Shown here: positions 16,012 through 25,634 of the stretch, piece after piece
Layout of the letters: every line of letters starts with the position of its first letter
How positions within the stretch are numbered: the first letter of the stretch is position 1
NCBI GenBank assembly: GCA_947497185.1
Contig: CANMFL010000008.1
Coordinates: 1-64,000 of the forward strand
Length of the DNA: 64,000 nucleotides
Direction: 5' to 3'
Source of the DNA: an uncultured Paracoccaceae bacterium
Lineage (GTDB): Bacteria > Pseudomonadota > Alphaproteobacteria > Rhodobacterales > Rhodobacteraceae
Translations under genes and position numbers: made by a program
The notes under the pieces: generated by a model
Database searches by the model: none
Told to the model about the DNA's origin: nothing
Seen by the model: only the letters and a program-made list of their open reading frames with translations

Positions 16012-17349
16012 ATGAGTGGCATTCCCCACGACCATTACGAGCCAAAGACCAACCTTGAAAAAGGGATGGAAGCACGGCTGCCAATTCTCGGCCTGCTTTA
16101 CACAACGATCATGGCTCCGACGCCGAAAAACCTGAACTGGATGTGGATTTGGGGCATTGTCCTGACATTCACACTGGCGTTGCAGATCATCACAGGCATC
16201 GTGCTTGTGATGCACTACACGCCACACGTCGATATGGCGTTTGCGTCCATCGAGCACATCATGCGTGATGTGAACGGCGGCCATATGATCCGTTATTTCC
16301 ACATGAACGGCGCGTCGCTGTTCTTCCTTGCGGTTTATGCCCACATCTTCCGTGGCCTTTACTACGGCTCTTATAAAGCCCCACGTGAAGTCACATGGAT
16401 CATCGGTATGCTCATCTATCTTCTGATGATGGGGACTGCGTTCATGGGTTACGTTCTGCCATGGGGCCAAATGTCGTTCCACGGTACTGCTGTTATCACT
16501 GGCCTGTTTGGTGCGATCCCATTCATCGGTGAAAGCATTCAGACGTGGTTGCTAGGTGCTGGCGCTGTTGGCCAACCTGCGCTGAACCGCTTCTTCTCGC
16601 TGCACTATCTGATGCCATTCATCATTGCTGGCCTCGTGATCCTGCACATCTGGGCGTTCCACCACACAGGCAACAACAACCCAACTGGTGTTGAAGTCCG
16701 CCGCACGTCTAAAGAAGACGCAAAGAAAGACACACTGCCGTTCTGGCCGTACTTTGTGATCAAAGACTTGTTCGCGCTGGCCGTGATCTTGGTCGTGTTC
16801 ATGGCGGTTGTTGGCTTCATGCCGAACTACCTTGGTCACCCAGACAACTACATCCCAGCGAACGCGCTTGCGACACCTGCGCACATCGTTCCTGAATGGT
16901 ACTTCTTGCCGTTCTACGCGATCCTGCGGGCCTTTACTGCGGACGTTTGGGTTGTTCAGATCGTTCAATTCCTGAGCTTTGGCATCATTGATGCGAAATT
17001 CTTTGGTGTTCTTGCGATGTTTGGTGCGATTGCTGTTATGGCGCTGGCGCCTTGGTTGGACACATCGTCTGTCCGTTCCGGCCGTTACCGTCCGATGTTC
17101 AAGTGGTGGTTCGCTCTGCTTGTCGTCGATTTCATCCTGCTGATGTGGGTTGGTGCGCGTCCAACAGAATTCCCGTATGACTGGATTTCATTGATCGCGT
17201 CGACATACTGGTTCGCTTACTTCCTCGTCATCCTGCCATTGCTTGGCGTGATCGAGAAACCAGACACACCGCCTGCAACGATTGAAGACGACTTCAACGC
17301 GCACTATCCGGCAAAAGGCAGCACCGCTGCCGCGAAACCGGCAGAGTGA
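16012..17349 (+). CDS. petB: Cytochrome b subunit of the bc1 complex
   Basis: The 445-residue membrane protein has the full cytochrome b fold: the [20 protein letters not shown] lead-in, heme-ligand histidines in helices B and D, the Qo-site motif as [14 protein letters not shown], and [14 protein letters not shown]. It binds two b hemes and forms the quinol oxidation and reduction sites in the inner membrane. It lies 12 bases after petA with GGAGAG before the ATG, and its stop is 11 bases before the petC start. Confidence 0.98.
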   Translation: MSGIPHDHYEPKTNLEKGMEARLPILGLLYTTIMAPTPKNLNWMWIWGIVLTFTLALQIITGIVLVMHYTPHVDMAFASIEHIMRDVNGGHMIRYFHMNGASLFFLAVYAHIFRGLYYGSYKAPREVTWIIGMLIYLLMMGTAFMGYVLPWGQMSFHGTAVITGLFGAIPFIGESIQTWLLGAGAVGQPALNRFFSLHYLMPFIIAGLVILHIWAFHHTGNNNPTGVEVRRTSKEDAKKDTLPFWPYFVIKDLFALAVILVVFMAVVGFMPNYLGHPDNYIPANALATPAHIVPEWYFLPFYAILRAFTADVWVVQIVQFLSFGIIDAKFFGVLAMFGAIAVMALAPWLDTSSVRSGRYRPMFKWWFALLVVDFILLMWVGARPTEFPYDWISLIASTYWFAYFLVILPLLGVIEKPDTPPATIEDDFNAHYPAKGSTAAAKPAE

Positions 17350-17360
17350 GGAAAGACACA

Positions 17361-18218
17361 ATGACTATGTTCCGTAAACTCACCCTTTCCGCCGTTGCTG
17401 CTGTGTCCCTTCTGGGGACACAGGCCGCCGCCGAAGGTGACGTCCATATCAAAGACGTGGATTTCTCTTTTGACGGTATGTTTGGCGCTTTCGACCAAAT
17501 GCAGTTGCAGCGCGGCTTGCAAATCTACACTGAGATCTGTTCTGCATGTCACGGTCTAGAGCACGTAGCGATCCGCACACTTGGCGACGAAGGCGGCCCC
17601 GCGCTGCCCGAAGACCAAGTGTTCGCGTACGCTGAATACTACGAAGTGTTCGACCAAGCTTTGTTCGATGGCGAGGGCGATTTTCGCCCTGCGACACCAG
17701 CGGACAAGTTCCCGGCTGTAACATCCGTTGGCGCACCTGACTTGTCTCTCATGGCAAAAGCACGCGCTGGTTTCCATGGTCCTGCGGGGACTGGCTTGAA
17801 CCAACTTTGGTACGGCATGGGCGGCGCTGAGTACGTCACAGCGATCCTAAGCGGCTACGAAGAAGAACCAGAATGTGCCGCTGATGCGAACATGGATGGC
17901 TACTACAACACTGCATTTGCTTCTGGTGGTTTCCCTGCGTCCTGCGTTGACGAAGAAGGCCACAACATGGTTCTCGGTTCATGGATCGGCATGGCGCCGC
18001 CGCTTTATGATGGTGCGATCGAATTTGCTGACGGCCACGCAAACGACGTTCAAGCCATGTCGGAAGACACCGCTGCATTCTTGATGTGGACAGCCGAGCC
18101 AAAAATGATGGCGCGTAAGCAGGCTGGTCTGACTGGCGTGATCTTCCTCGCGATCCTGTCTGTGCTGCTTTACCTGACGAACAAGCGACTTTGGGCACCG
18201 CACAAGAAAAAAGACTAA
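17361..18218 (+). CDS. petC: Cytochrome c1
   Basis: From the ATG at 17361 (GAGGAAAG upstream) the 285-residue protein has a signal peptide cleaved after TQAAA, a covalent heme motif CSACHG (about residues 57-62), and a C-terminal membrane anchor ([14 protein letters not shown]) ending in [10 protein letters not shown] Met-containing segment ([13 protein letters not shown]) supplies the axial ligand region. Two extra Cys in the insert around [16 protein letters not shown] and [11 protein letters not shown] match the disulfide-containing insertion of rhodobacterial c1. It hands electrons to soluble or membrane cytochromes c. Confidence 0.97.
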   Translation: MTMFRKLTLSAVAAVSLLGTQAAAEGDVHIKDVDFSFDGMFGAFDQMQLQRGLQIYTEICSACHGLEHVAIRTLGDEGGPALPEDQVFAYAEYYEVFDQALFDGEGDFRPATPADKFPAVTSVGAPDLSLMAKARAGFHGPAGTGLNQLWYGMGGAEYVTAILSGYEEEPECAADANMDGYYNTAFASGGFPASCVDEEGHNMVLGSWIGMAPPLYDGAIEFADGHANDVQAMSEDTAAFLMWTAEPKMMARKQAGLTGVIFLAILSVLLYLTNKRLWAPHKKKD

Positions 18219-18240
18219 TCTCTTTGATCTAAAGTAAACG

Positions 18241-18270
18241 AAAGGCCCACCAGATTGGTGGGCCTTTTTG
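18241..18270. terminator. Bidirectional terminator between petC and thiQ
   Basis: AAAGGCCCACC and GGTGGGCCTTT form a perfect 11-base stem around 6 bases, with T-runs on both strands. It ends petABC on the plus strand and thiBPQ on the minus strand. Confidence 0.9.
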
Positions 18271-18323
18271 CATTTGAAGATCAGGATTTGGGTGCGGGAA
18301 TAGACTTTGGGCCGATCGAGGAA

Positions 18324-19013
18324 TCAACCCAAGTAAGCGCGCAGTGCAGGTGGTGGGTTTGCGAATATCTCGTCGCTGCTCACGGGCGCATGGGCCACAC
18401 CATCCGCGACCAAGATCACCTGATCCGCAAAGCGACGTGCATCGTCGGGGTCATGCGTCACAATCACAACTGATTTGCCAGCCTGCACTAATGTTTCGCG
18501 GACCAACCGCAGCATGTCGTCCTTCATCGCAGGCCCAAGTGCGGCGAAGGGTTCGTCGAGCAAAACAAGCGGACGCTGTGACACGAGAACACGGGCAAGT
18601 GCGGCGCGGCTTTGTTGTCCGCCGGATAGCGCCGCTGGCTTGCGCACGCCTAGATCGGTTAATCCCACATGATCGAGGGTGTCTGCGACCATCTGCTTTT
18701 GGTCCTGCGTCAATCGCAGATCGGGCCGCAACCCAAGTCCGACATTCTGCTGGATCGTCAAATGCGGAAACAGGTTATTGTCTTGGAACAGCATGTTGAC
18801 TGGGCGTTTGGCCGGCGGGGTTCCGGTGAGGACTTGGTTATCCCACAGAACGCGGCCTTTGGATGGTTCGAAAAATCCGGCGATGCCTGCCAGCAACGTT
18901 GATTTACCGCCACCTGACGGGCCGATCACCGCTGTGATATCGGCTTGCAGTTGAAAATCTGCGGTCAGTTGAAACGTGCCTTGTGATAATGTCACCGCAT
19001 CAAACGTCAGCAT
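18324..19013 (-). CDS. thiQ: Thiamine ABC transporter ATP-binding protein
   Basis: The 229-residue ABC ATPase has Walker A GPSGGGKST (33-41), the signature SGGQQSRAAL, Walker B LVLLDEPFAALG and the H-loop VIVTHD. It drives uptake of thiamine or thiamine phosphates through ThiP. Its start overlaps the thiP end by 14 bases, and the operon is headed by a TPP riboswitch, which supports the substrate assignment beyond the generic ATPase motifs. Confidence 0.93.
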   Translation of the reverse strand: MLTFDAVTLSQGTFQLTADFQLQADITAVIGPSGGGKSTLLAGIAGFFEPSKGRVLWDNQVLTGTPPAKRPVNMLFQDNNLFPHLTIQQNVGLGLRPDLRLTQDQKQMVADTLDHVGLTDLGVRKPAALSGGQQSRAALARVLVSQRPLVLLDEPFAALGPAMKDDMLRLVRETLVQAGKSVVIVTHDPDDARRFADQVILVADGVAHAPVSSDEIFANPPPALRAYLG

Positions 19014-20526
19014 TCACGCGCCCTCCACGGTCACAAATCCAGAATAGCAACAGGCTAAGCGCGACGAGCAACAACCCAGCCCCCGCTGCGGCCTCAAGCT
19101 GGTAGGCTCCCATTAACCGATACATGGCGAGTGGCAAGGTTGCGCCGGACTGGTCGGCAAACAACGCGATCACGCCCAAATCGCCCATGGATAGTGCTGC
19201 TGCCAATCCCAGCGCAAAGCCCATTGGGCGAAGGATTCGGGGCAGGATCAGTAGGCGTAGCCGTGTCCAGCCCGTCAACCCAAGCTGATCCGCCAACCGT
19301 CCGTAGTCCGAGATAACCGCGTCGACGGCGGGGGAAAGCGACCGTAATGCGAAAGGCAAAGCTAAGGTTGCGTTGACGAGCGCCGTGACGGGCAGCGCCA
19401 AATCGGATGGGCGCACGAACGGAAATACGATCAGGAACGAGCCTGTGCCGACCACCAATCCCGATGCGGCCAAGGGCAGAACGCCGATGATTGCGACCAT
19501 GCGGCCGCCGTGCAGGGCGAGTGCTAAGGCCATTCCGACACAAAGAATTGCGGAGACGAGCGCCACCCCGATTGACCGGAGCGCCGCGCCAAATACGCTT
19601 GGGGGTAGGTCAAACAGGCCGGGGATGCCTTTGATCACGACCATGCTGAGCGGGATGATTAAGAACAATGCGGCGGCGGTGATCCACGTAAAGTCCCAAA
19701 CCTTTGACCCATCCCAACGCTGCACAACGCGGTCTAATCCTGCGCCGAAACCGTCAACTGCCGTGACTTTCCACGCCACCACTGCCGCGATCGCGCAGAT
19801 GACGAATTGTACGCAAGCCAGCAGGGCGGCGCGACCAAGGTCAAAATCAAACCGGATTGCTTGGAAGATAGCGAGTTCGACGGTTGTTGCTTTGGGCCCA
19901 CCGCCGAGTGTTAGCGCGACGGCGAAACTTGTGAGGCAAATGAGGAAGATAACGAGGAATGTACCCGGCACGACAGCGCGTAGCATTGGCCATTCGAGTA
20001 GTCGTCCGACTGGTGCATTCAGTGACGCCGCAAGTCGGAACCGTTCCGCTGGAATTGCGAGCCAGCCTTGCAGGAGGAACCGTGTGGCGAGTGGTAGGTT
20101 AAAGAAAACATGCGCAAGAACGACGCCGTGAAAGCCATAGATTGAGACGTCGGGTAGTCCTATCGCGCCGAATGCGTCGTTCAGGATGCCGCTGCGACCA
20201 AATACGGCGAGCAGGCCCAGCACGGCGACAATCACGGGTAAAATGAACGGCGCACCGAGTAGCGTGATCAACGCGCCACGCCCCCAAAACGACCGTCGCG
20301 CGAGGGCGCGCGCAACGGGGATCGCGAGCGCGACGCTGACGAGTGCAGAACCCAGCGCCTGTGAAATCGTGAATTGGATCGCCGCCCAATCGGCGGCGGA
20401 TAGGCCAGCGCAGACCTCGGCCCGTATCGCAACTGCGATTAACGTGCCCAAGGTCAGCACCAGCACCAACACCCCTGCCAAATAGGCGGGGGCGCGGTTG
20501 ATTATTGCGACAGGGCTTCGCGCCAT
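19000..20526 (-). CDS. thiP: Thiamine ABC transporter permease
   Basis: The 508-residue protein is a fused two-half permease with about 12 hydrophobic helices. There are two EAA-like coupling loops, one near ALNAPVGRLLEWPMLRAVVPG and one near DQLGLTGWTRLRLLILPRI. That tandem architecture is typical of ThiP/iron-Fbp permeases. It overlaps both neighbours by a few bases (thiB end and thiQ start), so translation is probably coupled. Confidence 0.93.
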   Translation of the reverse strand: MARSPVAIINRAPAYLAGVLVLVLTLGTLIAVAIRAEVCAGLSAADWAAIQFTISQALGSALVSVALAIPVARALARRSFWGRGALITLLGAPFILPVIVAVLGLLAVFGRSGILNDAFGAIGLPDVSIYGFHGVVLAHVFFNLPLATRFLLQGWLAIPAERFRLAASLNAPVGRLLEWPMLRAVVPGTFLVIFLICLTSFAVALTLGGGPKATTVELAIFQAIRFDFDLGRAALLACVQFVICAIAAVVAWKVTAVDGFGAGLDRVVQRWDGSKVWDFTWITAAALFLIIPLSMVVIKGIPGLFDLPPSVFGAALRSIGVALVSAILCVGMALALALHGGRMVAIIGVLPLAASGLVVGTGSFLIVFPFVRPSDLALPVTALVNATLALPFALRSLSPAVDAVISDYGRLADQLGLTGWTRLRLLILPRILRPMGFALGLAAALSMGDLGVIALFADQSGATLPLAMYRLMGAYQLEAAAGAGLLLVALSLLLFWICDRGGRVNADV

Positions 20527-21488
20527 TCGGCCAATGCCTGGTCTCGGATTGCCAGTGCGTCTTCTGGAGACTTCAACAGGGACAGTTCTGGAACGACCAA
20601 CGTATCAAAGCCGTCGGGCAAACCGTCCGCAGGTGTTGCTGCCGGATACATCCAGTTTGTCGTCGGGATGATGGACTGGAAACCGTCAGAGACCATGAAC
20701 GCCAAGAATTGGTCTGCGATTTCGGGCACGTTCGTACCTGCGACTTTACCCGCGACTTCGACCTGCATGTAGTGGCCGTCATCAAACGCCCATGCGACTT
20801 TGCTGGCGTCATCTTCGGCGATCAAGTGGTAGGCGGGCGAGGTGGTGTAGGACAGCACTGCGTCAGCTTCGCCGTCGATGAACAACCCATAGGCTTCGGA
20901 CCAACCGGGTGTCACGGTGATGATATTATCAGCGAGATCGGCCCAGAATTGCGGGGCGTCGTCGCCGTAGACGTCTTTGACCCACAAGAGCAGACCGAGG
21001 CCGGGTGTTGATGACCTTGGGTCTTGGATCACGATTTTGATGTCGCTATCGGCCAAAGCCTGCAGGGATGTGGGTGCTTCTGCACCTTCATTGCCGACAA
21101 AGGCGAAGTAGCTCCAGTCATAGGGCAGAAATTCGGTGTCGGTCCAACCCAGCGGCAGGGTTAATTCTGCCTCGACGCCGTGTGGCGCGAACAAGCCTGT
21201 TTCACGCGCCGCAGCGGTCAGGTTTGTATCGAGGCCAAGCACGATGTCAGCTTCGGTGCGCAACCCTTCGAGCTGCAATCGTGCGAGTAATGCAGCACCG
21301 TCGCCTGCGCCTACAAATTCCAGATCGCAGGCACAGGTTTCTTCAAACGCCGCCTCAATCGCGGGACCGGGGCCCCATTCTGTGGTAAAGCTATCGTAGG
21401 TGAGGACAGTCAATTTCGGGACCTCTGCTGTGGCTACAGTAGCCACACAAAGTCCCGTAACAGCTGTCAGATAGGTCGTTTTCAACAT
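20502..21488 (-). CDS. thiB: Thiamine-binding periplasmic protein
   Basis: The ATG at 21488 follows GGAGG and gives a clean signal peptide (MLKTTYLTAVTGLCVATVATA); the longer frame to 21602 would run through the riboswitch. The mature protein of about 307 residues has the ThiB/TbpA pattern: LTVLTYDSFTTEWGPGPAI, a CACDLEFVG Cys pair, DPRSSTPGLGLLLWVKD and SYTTSPAYHLIAED. It captures thiamine or its phosphate esters for ThiPQ and is the first gene of the operon. Confidence 0.94.
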   Translation of the reverse strand: MLKTTYLTAVTGLCVATVATAEVPKLTVLTYDSFTTEWGPGPAIEAAFEETCACDLEFVGAGDGAALLARLQLEGLRTEADIVLGLDTNLTAAARETGLFAPHGVEAELTLPLGWTDTEFLPYDWSYFAFVGNEGAEAPTSLQALADSDIKIVIQDPRSSTPGLGLLLWVKDVYGDDAPQFWADLADNIITVTPGWSEAYGLFIDGEADAVLSYTTSPAYHLIAEDDASKVAWAFDDGHYMQVEVAGKVAGTNVPEIADQFLAFMVSDGFQSIIPTTNWMYPAATPADGLPDGFDTLVVPELSLLKSPEDALAIRDQALAEWREALSQ

Positions 21489-21540
21489 CGTATCCTCCAA
21501 ATGTGACGGGCGGATTGGGGGGATAGCGTATGTGCTAAAC

Positions 21541-21620
21541 CTTCCCTCCGCCGGTCTTAACCGGTTCAGGTTCGACGGGTCAGCTTGCGCAGTCTCAGCC
21601 ATAAAAGGCCCCCCGAGGTG
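21541..21620 (-). promoter_or_regulatory. TPP riboswitch (THI element)
   Basis: On the minus strand the leader reads GGGGGGCC, a short arm, GGCTGAGACTG, then ACCCGTCGAACCTGAACCGG, TTAAGACCGG and CGGAGGGA. CTGAGA and the ACCTGA/GGAGGGA blocks are the conserved TPP-binding core. It ends about 55 bases before thiB, so it controls the whole thiBPQ operon in response to thiamine pyrophosphate. Confidence 0.95.
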
Positions 21621-21688
21621 CTGCTTTGGTAGGATGGATTAACTATGGGGGCAAGGGATCGTTTCTGGAAGGCGTAGTTAAGAGAGGC

Positions 21689-22450
21689 TTAGCACGGCAC
21701 CACGACGTCGCGGCCGCCAAAGCGTTCGATGGCGAGGCCGGTGCCGAACAGGTCGCTGAGCATCGGACCTGTCATGGCGAGGACACGTGGTCCCGTTGTC
21801 ACGAGCTGTCCGTTTTTAAGGGCGACGATCCGGTCAGCGTAGTGGGCGGTTACGCTGAGATCGTGCAGGACGATGACAACGCTACGTTGGTTTTCTCCCG
21901 GTCGGGTAAGCGCGTGTAGGCGGTCCATGATGTCGCGCACGTGGCGCGGATCAAGGGCAGACAGCGGCTCGTCCAGCAAAAGCCACGGTGTTTCTTGTGC
22001 CCATGCCATTGCAACGAACGCACGCTGCCGTTGACCGCCTGACAATTCATCCAAGCGCCTGTCGGCGAGTGTGACGAGATCAAAGGCTTCGATAGATTCT
22101 TCAATTTTACGGTGGTCTTCGTCTTTGGGGCGGCCCTTGTGGTGTGTCCAACGCCCGAAGCTAACGAGATCGCGCACAGTCAAACGTGCAGTGACCTGTT
22201 CGTTTTGCGCGAGCAATGCGACGTGGCTCGCCCGTTCAGGTGGACGGGCGCGGATCATATCGCAGCCTTCGACCGTCACCGATCCTTGTGAGGGCGTGAT
22301 TAGTCCTGCGATGGCATTCAGAAGCGTGGACTTGCCCGCGCCATTTGGGCCGATCAAAGCGGTGATGCCGCCTTGGCCGAACTTTAGGGACACATCCCTG
22401 AGGATATCCGCGCCATTTTTGGTGATCGACAGGTTATCGAGCTGGATCAT
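21689..22450 (-). CDS. Iron-siderophore ABC transporter ATP-binding protein
   Basis: The ATG at 22450 overlaps the upstream permease stop; the longer open frame is the permease read out of frame. The 253-residue ATPase has GPNGAGKST, LSGGQRQRAFVAMA and LLLDEPLSALD, of the FepC/FecE/YclP class. The C-terminus (TGLAIERFGGRDVVVPC) is family-specific. It is the last gene of a four-gene uptake operon (24343 down to 21689). The substrate is inferred to be a ferric siderophore from the type of binding protein. Confidence 0.9.
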   Translation of the reverse strand: MIQLDNLSITKNGADILRDVSLKFGQGGITALIGPNGAGKSTLLNAIAGLITPSQGSVTVEGCDMIRARPPERASHVALLAQNEQVTARLTVRDLVSFGRWTHHKGRPKDEDHRKIEESIEAFDLVTLADRRLDELSGGQRQRAFVAMAWAQETPWLLLDEPLSALDPRHVRDIMDRLHALTRPGENQRSVVIVLHDLSVTAHYADRIVALKNGQLVTTGPRVLAMTGPMLSDLFGTGLAIERFGGRDVVVPC

Positions 22451-23391
22451 AGTCGTGGCCTTCGCAGAACGAGGAAGAGAAAGAGCGCACCGCCTGCAAA
22501 TTCGACGATGACGGTGAGGGTCGATTGCAGGCCGAGTAGGCGTTCGAAAACGAACTGACCCGCAACGAGGATGATCGCGCCGATGATGGCGGCGGCGGGC
22601 AGCAGGCGTGCGTGTCGCCACGTTGAAAGGACCGCGTGGGCGAGGCTGGATGCGAGCAAGCCGAGGAACGTGATGGGTCCAACAAGGGCGGTTGATGTTG
22701 CGACGAGCAATGCGACGATGCCGAGTGCGACGAACACCATGCGGTCGTAGTCGAGCCCGAGCGGTAGCGCTGTGCGACGGCCAAGTGCCATCAGATCAAG
22801 TGATCGCGCGATGCTGAGTGCCGCGACGAGGCATAACACGAGGATGACGCTTGCGATTGCAAGTTGGGTTTTATCGACGGCACCAAATGTCGCAAAGCTG
22901 GCTTGTTGGACGATTGAAAACTCGGACGGGTCGAGCAGGCGTTGCGCTAATCCAGCGAGCCCGCGCAGCAGTACGCCGATGATGACGCCTGTCAGGACAA
23001 GGCGTAGAATGTCGTCGGCCCCTTTGCGCAGTAGGATGCTGAATAGCGCGAGTGCAGCCAGTACGAGGACGGTTGTTTCAACGCCGAATTGGGCGAGGGT
23101 GGGCAAACGCGCGAAACCTGCGCCGCCCAATGTGAGGACGAGCATGGTTTGGATGAACACAAAGAGCGCGTCAAATCCAACGATGCCGGGTGTTAACATG
23201 CGGTTCGCGGCGATGGTTTGAAACAGGACCGTGGCGCTGCCAATCGCGGCACCGACCACGCAGAGTGCTGCGAATTTTGTGAAGCGCAGTGATAGGACAA
23301 AGCCCATCGGCGCACGCAGGTTCCAGAACAGGAACAGCGCGGATACGACTGCCAAAAGGGCGGCGAGCAGTAAAATCCGACGATCAACCAT
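22447..23391 (-). CDS. Iron-siderophore ABC transporter permease (second)
   Basis: The 314-residue FecCD-type permease has about nine hydrophobic helices and the conserved AALCVVGAAIGSATVLFQTI and GPITFLGLLASSLAHAV (coupling-helix region) blocks. The start at 23391 overlaps the first permease by 8 bases. It pairs with the gene at 23384 as the heterodimeric channel, as in YclNO/FatCD/CeuBC systems. Confidence 0.9.
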   Translation of the reverse strand: MVDRRILLLAALLAVVSALFLFWNLRAPMGFVLSLRFTKFAALCVVGAAIGSATVLFQTIAANRMLTPGIVGFDALFVFIQTMLVLTLGGAGFARLPTLAQFGVETTVLVLAALALFSILLRKGADDILRLVLTGVIIGVLLRGLAGLAQRLLDPSEFSIVQQASFATFGAVDKTQLAIASVILVLCLVAALSIARSLDLMALGRRTALPLGLDYDRMVFVALGIVALLVATSTALVGPITFLGLLASSLAHAVLSTWRHARLLPAAAIIGAIILVAGQFVFERLLGLQSTLTVIVEFAGGALFLFLVLRRPRL

Positions 23392-24328
23392 GGGACCGCC
23401 TCGGTGCTGCATGCAGCAGCCATAGAAAAACCGCTGCACCTAGGACGGCGAAAACCGTGCCGGCAGGGATCTCGTAGGGAAAGCGGATGATCCGCCCGAT
23501 GATGTCGCAAGCCAGCACCATGGTCCCGCCCAGCCATGCTACCAGCGGCAAGTTGCGACGCAGATTATCACCGCGCCAACGCGATACGATATTAGGCACG
23601 ACGAGCCCGACAAAGGGGATCGACCCGACGCTGACCACAACGACGGCCACGATGATCGAGACAAGGATCAAGCCAGCCAGCAGCGTTTGACGGTAATCTA
23701 GGCCGAGGCTGCGCGCCGCGTCTTCGCCTAATCCGAGCATGGTGATCCGGTCTGCAGCGAGCCAAACAAGCGCTGCAACCACGGCGACGATCCAGAGCAA
23801 TTCGTAGCGACCTTGCAGCACGCCTGAGAACTCGCCGCTCTGCCAAACGCCGATGTACTGGACCAAATCAGTCGTCCACGCGAGCCATAGCACTGCCGCG
23901 CCGATGATGCCGCCGTAGATCAACCCCACGAGCGGGAGTAGTACGGGATCGCGGCGCGGAACATGTCGCGCTAACCATAAAAAGACGAGCGTGCCGACCA
24001 ATGCGGCCCCTGCAGCGACGGACATTTTAACCATTAACGCAGCACCGGGGGCGATCAGGGTGACGACCAGCAGCCCGAGCATTGCAGATTCTGGCGTACC
24101 AACGAGGCTGGGTTCGACCAGCCTGTTTTGAACGCTCATCTGCACGACAACACCAGCAAGCGCCAATCCTGCGCCCGCTAGTAGCGCCGCGAACGTGCGT
24201 GGCAGACGGCTGACGACCATCACCATTTGCCCGTCTAGGTCAGAGCCAAAAAGATCAGCGACCCCAATAAGACAACTCGCCCCCACAAGGAGGGCGAGCG
24301 TTAAGGTCGCGTAAAGCCACAGTTTCAC
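23384..24328 (-). CDS. Iron-siderophore ABC transporter permease (first)
   Basis: The 314-residue FecCD-family permease contains LPRTFAALLAGAGLALAGVVVQ near residue 45 and SIPFVGLVVPNIVSRWRGDN near 245, the two conserved blocks of BtuC/FecD proteins. It begins 14 bases after the binding-protein gene and overlaps the second permease. Confidence 0.91.
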   Translation of the reverse strand: MKLWLYATLTLALLVGASCLIGVADLFGSDLDGQMVMVVSRLPRTFAALLAGAGLALAGVVVQMSVQNRLVEPSLVGTPESAMLGLLVVTLIAPGAALMVKMSVAAGAALVGTLVFLWLARHVPRRDPVLLPLVGLIYGGIIGAAVLWLAWTTDLVQYIGVWQSGEFSGVLQGRYELLWIVAVVAALVWLAADRITMLGLGEDAARSLGLDYRQTLLAGLILVSIIVAVVVVSVGSIPFVGLVVPNIVSRWRGDNLRRNLPLVAWLGGTMVLACDIIGRIIRFPYEIPAGTVFAVLGAAVFLWLLHAAPRRSHG

Positions 24329-24342
24329 GAAATCGCCTCGCT

Positions 24343-25239
24343 TTAGTCGGCTGCAAACGCCGCTACGACTTCGTCAATTGTGCCCATCATGGACTGGTAA
24401 CCGCCGCCGACAAGATAAAGCCGTGCGGAATCGAGGTAAACGATGTGACCTTCTTTGCCAGCCGCAGTGCCTGCAACCAGTGGGTTATCCAAGGTTACGG
24501 CTGCCGCTTCGCCGTCTTGGCCGATTGCGGCACCGCGATCGACGACGAAAATCCAATCTGGATCGACGTCTGCGATGAATTCAAACGAAATGGCTTCGCC
24601 GTGCGTTTCTGCGTTCAGGTCAGGGAAGGCTTCGGGCAAGCCAAGCAATGTGTGCAACCAGCCAAAGCGCGAGTCGTCGCCGTAAGCGGAAACTTTGCCG
24701 CCATTGGTTAAAACGATTAGCGCGTCGCCTTTTCCCTCAGCTGCTGTGCGGGCCGATGCGATTGCGTTGTCGAGGTCTGCCAGTAGTGCGGCTGAGGCGT
24801 CTTCGCGATCAAACGCTGTGCCGTAGGCCGAAATGCGTGCTTTTGCGTCTGCAAGCAGGTTGTCGCCAGAGATCGTCATGTCGATTGTCGGGGCGATCTG
24901 GGACAGCGGTTCGACCTGTGCTTGTGATCTGCCACCCGCGATGATGAAGTCGGGGGCCATGACGGCCAAAGCTTCAAAGTCAGGCTCGAACAGCGTGCCG
25001 ACAGTGGGCAAGCCGTCGATGACATCGGCGAGATACGCAGGCGGTGCGATCTTTGGTACGCCAGCAACGGACACGCCCAGTGCGGTCAACGTGTCGAGCG
25101 CCGCGAGATCAAATGTGACCACAGAGTCTGGCGAAACAGGAACCGTCACTGGTCCTGCTGCGGTTTCGATTTCTGTTGTTTGAGCGAATGCCAATGTCGG
25201 CAAAGCCGCAATGGCGAGCGTGGTAAACATGGTTCTCAT
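24343..25239 (-). CDS. Siderophore-binding periplasmic protein (FatB/CeuE type)
   Basis: The 298-residue protein has a signal peptide cleaved after TLAFA and two lobes of the TroA-like fold: VPVSPDSVVTFDLAALDTLTALG, EPDFEALAVMAPDFIIAGGRSQ, and ALIVLTNGGKVSAYGDDSRFG. These match the FatB/CeuE/YclQ group that binds ferric catecholate or mixed siderophores. No lipobox is seen, so it is a free periplasmic protein. It heads a minus-strand operon and diverges from a DUF2218 gene across a 134-base gap. The exact siderophore cannot be told. Confidence 0.9.
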   Translation of the reverse strand: MRTMFTTLAIAALPTLAFAQTTEIETAAGPVTVPVSPDSVVTFDLAALDTLTALGVSVAGVPKIAPPAYLADVIDGLPTVGTLFEPDFEALAVMAPDFIIAGGRSQAQVEPLSQIAPTIDMTISGDNLLADAKARISAYGTAFDREDASAALLADLDNAIASARTAAEGKGDALIVLTNGGKVSAYGDDSRFGWLHTLLGLPEAFPDLNAETHGEAISFEFIADVDPDWIFVVDRGAAIGQDGEAAAVTLDNPLVAGTAAGKEGHIVYLDSARLYLVGGGYQSMMGTIDEVVAAFAAD

Positions 25240-25373
25240 TGGATGTCCTTCAGGTGGTCTGTGCGGGTCTCAGCGCCTAGACAAAGCCGAGTGAATCTGT
25301 CAGGTACTTTCTCCGACACAAATACTCGGGAATATGTGCGATGCAAGCCCCATTTTCGGACCAAGGTCGGTTC

Positions 25374-25634
25374 ATGACGAAAAACGCCAGCCGCTACCTA
25401 CAGCAACTCTGCAAACATTTTGCGCACAAGATTGACGTTCAGTTTGATGAAACCGCAGGGACAGCGGTTTTTCCGTTTGGCCATGCCACGCTGACGGCGA
25501 CTGATGCAGCGTCGATTGTTGATCTGACCGCTGACACCGCTGGCGGGATTGATCGCGGGCGTGTGGCGATTGATAGCCACCTTGAGACATTCGCGTTTCG
25601 TGAGGCGTTCAAGACGATGGATTGGGACGGTTAG
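25374..25634 (+). CDS. DUF2218 protein beside the iron transporter
   Basis: The start at 25374 has AAGG about 8 bases upstream. The 86-residue protein is a typical DUF2218 member: SRYLQQLCKHFAHKIDV, then FPFGHATLTATDAASIVDL and a C-terminal RGRVAIDSHLETFAFREAF. This small family is repeatedly found beside siderophore uptake genes. A role in intracellular iron or siderophore handling is possible but unproven. It diverges from the binding-protein gene and overlaps the end of the convergent TetR gene by 4 bases. Confidence 0.88.
   Translation: MTKNASRYLQQLCKHFAHKIDVQFDETAGTAVFPFGHATLTATDAASIVDLTADTAGGIDRGRVAIDSHLETFAFREAFKTMDWDG

Noticed and set aside
15445..16482. 345-codon frame on the minus strand
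   Set aside because: It lies opposite petA and petB, which are certain genes, and its His- and Arg-rich product resembles no family.
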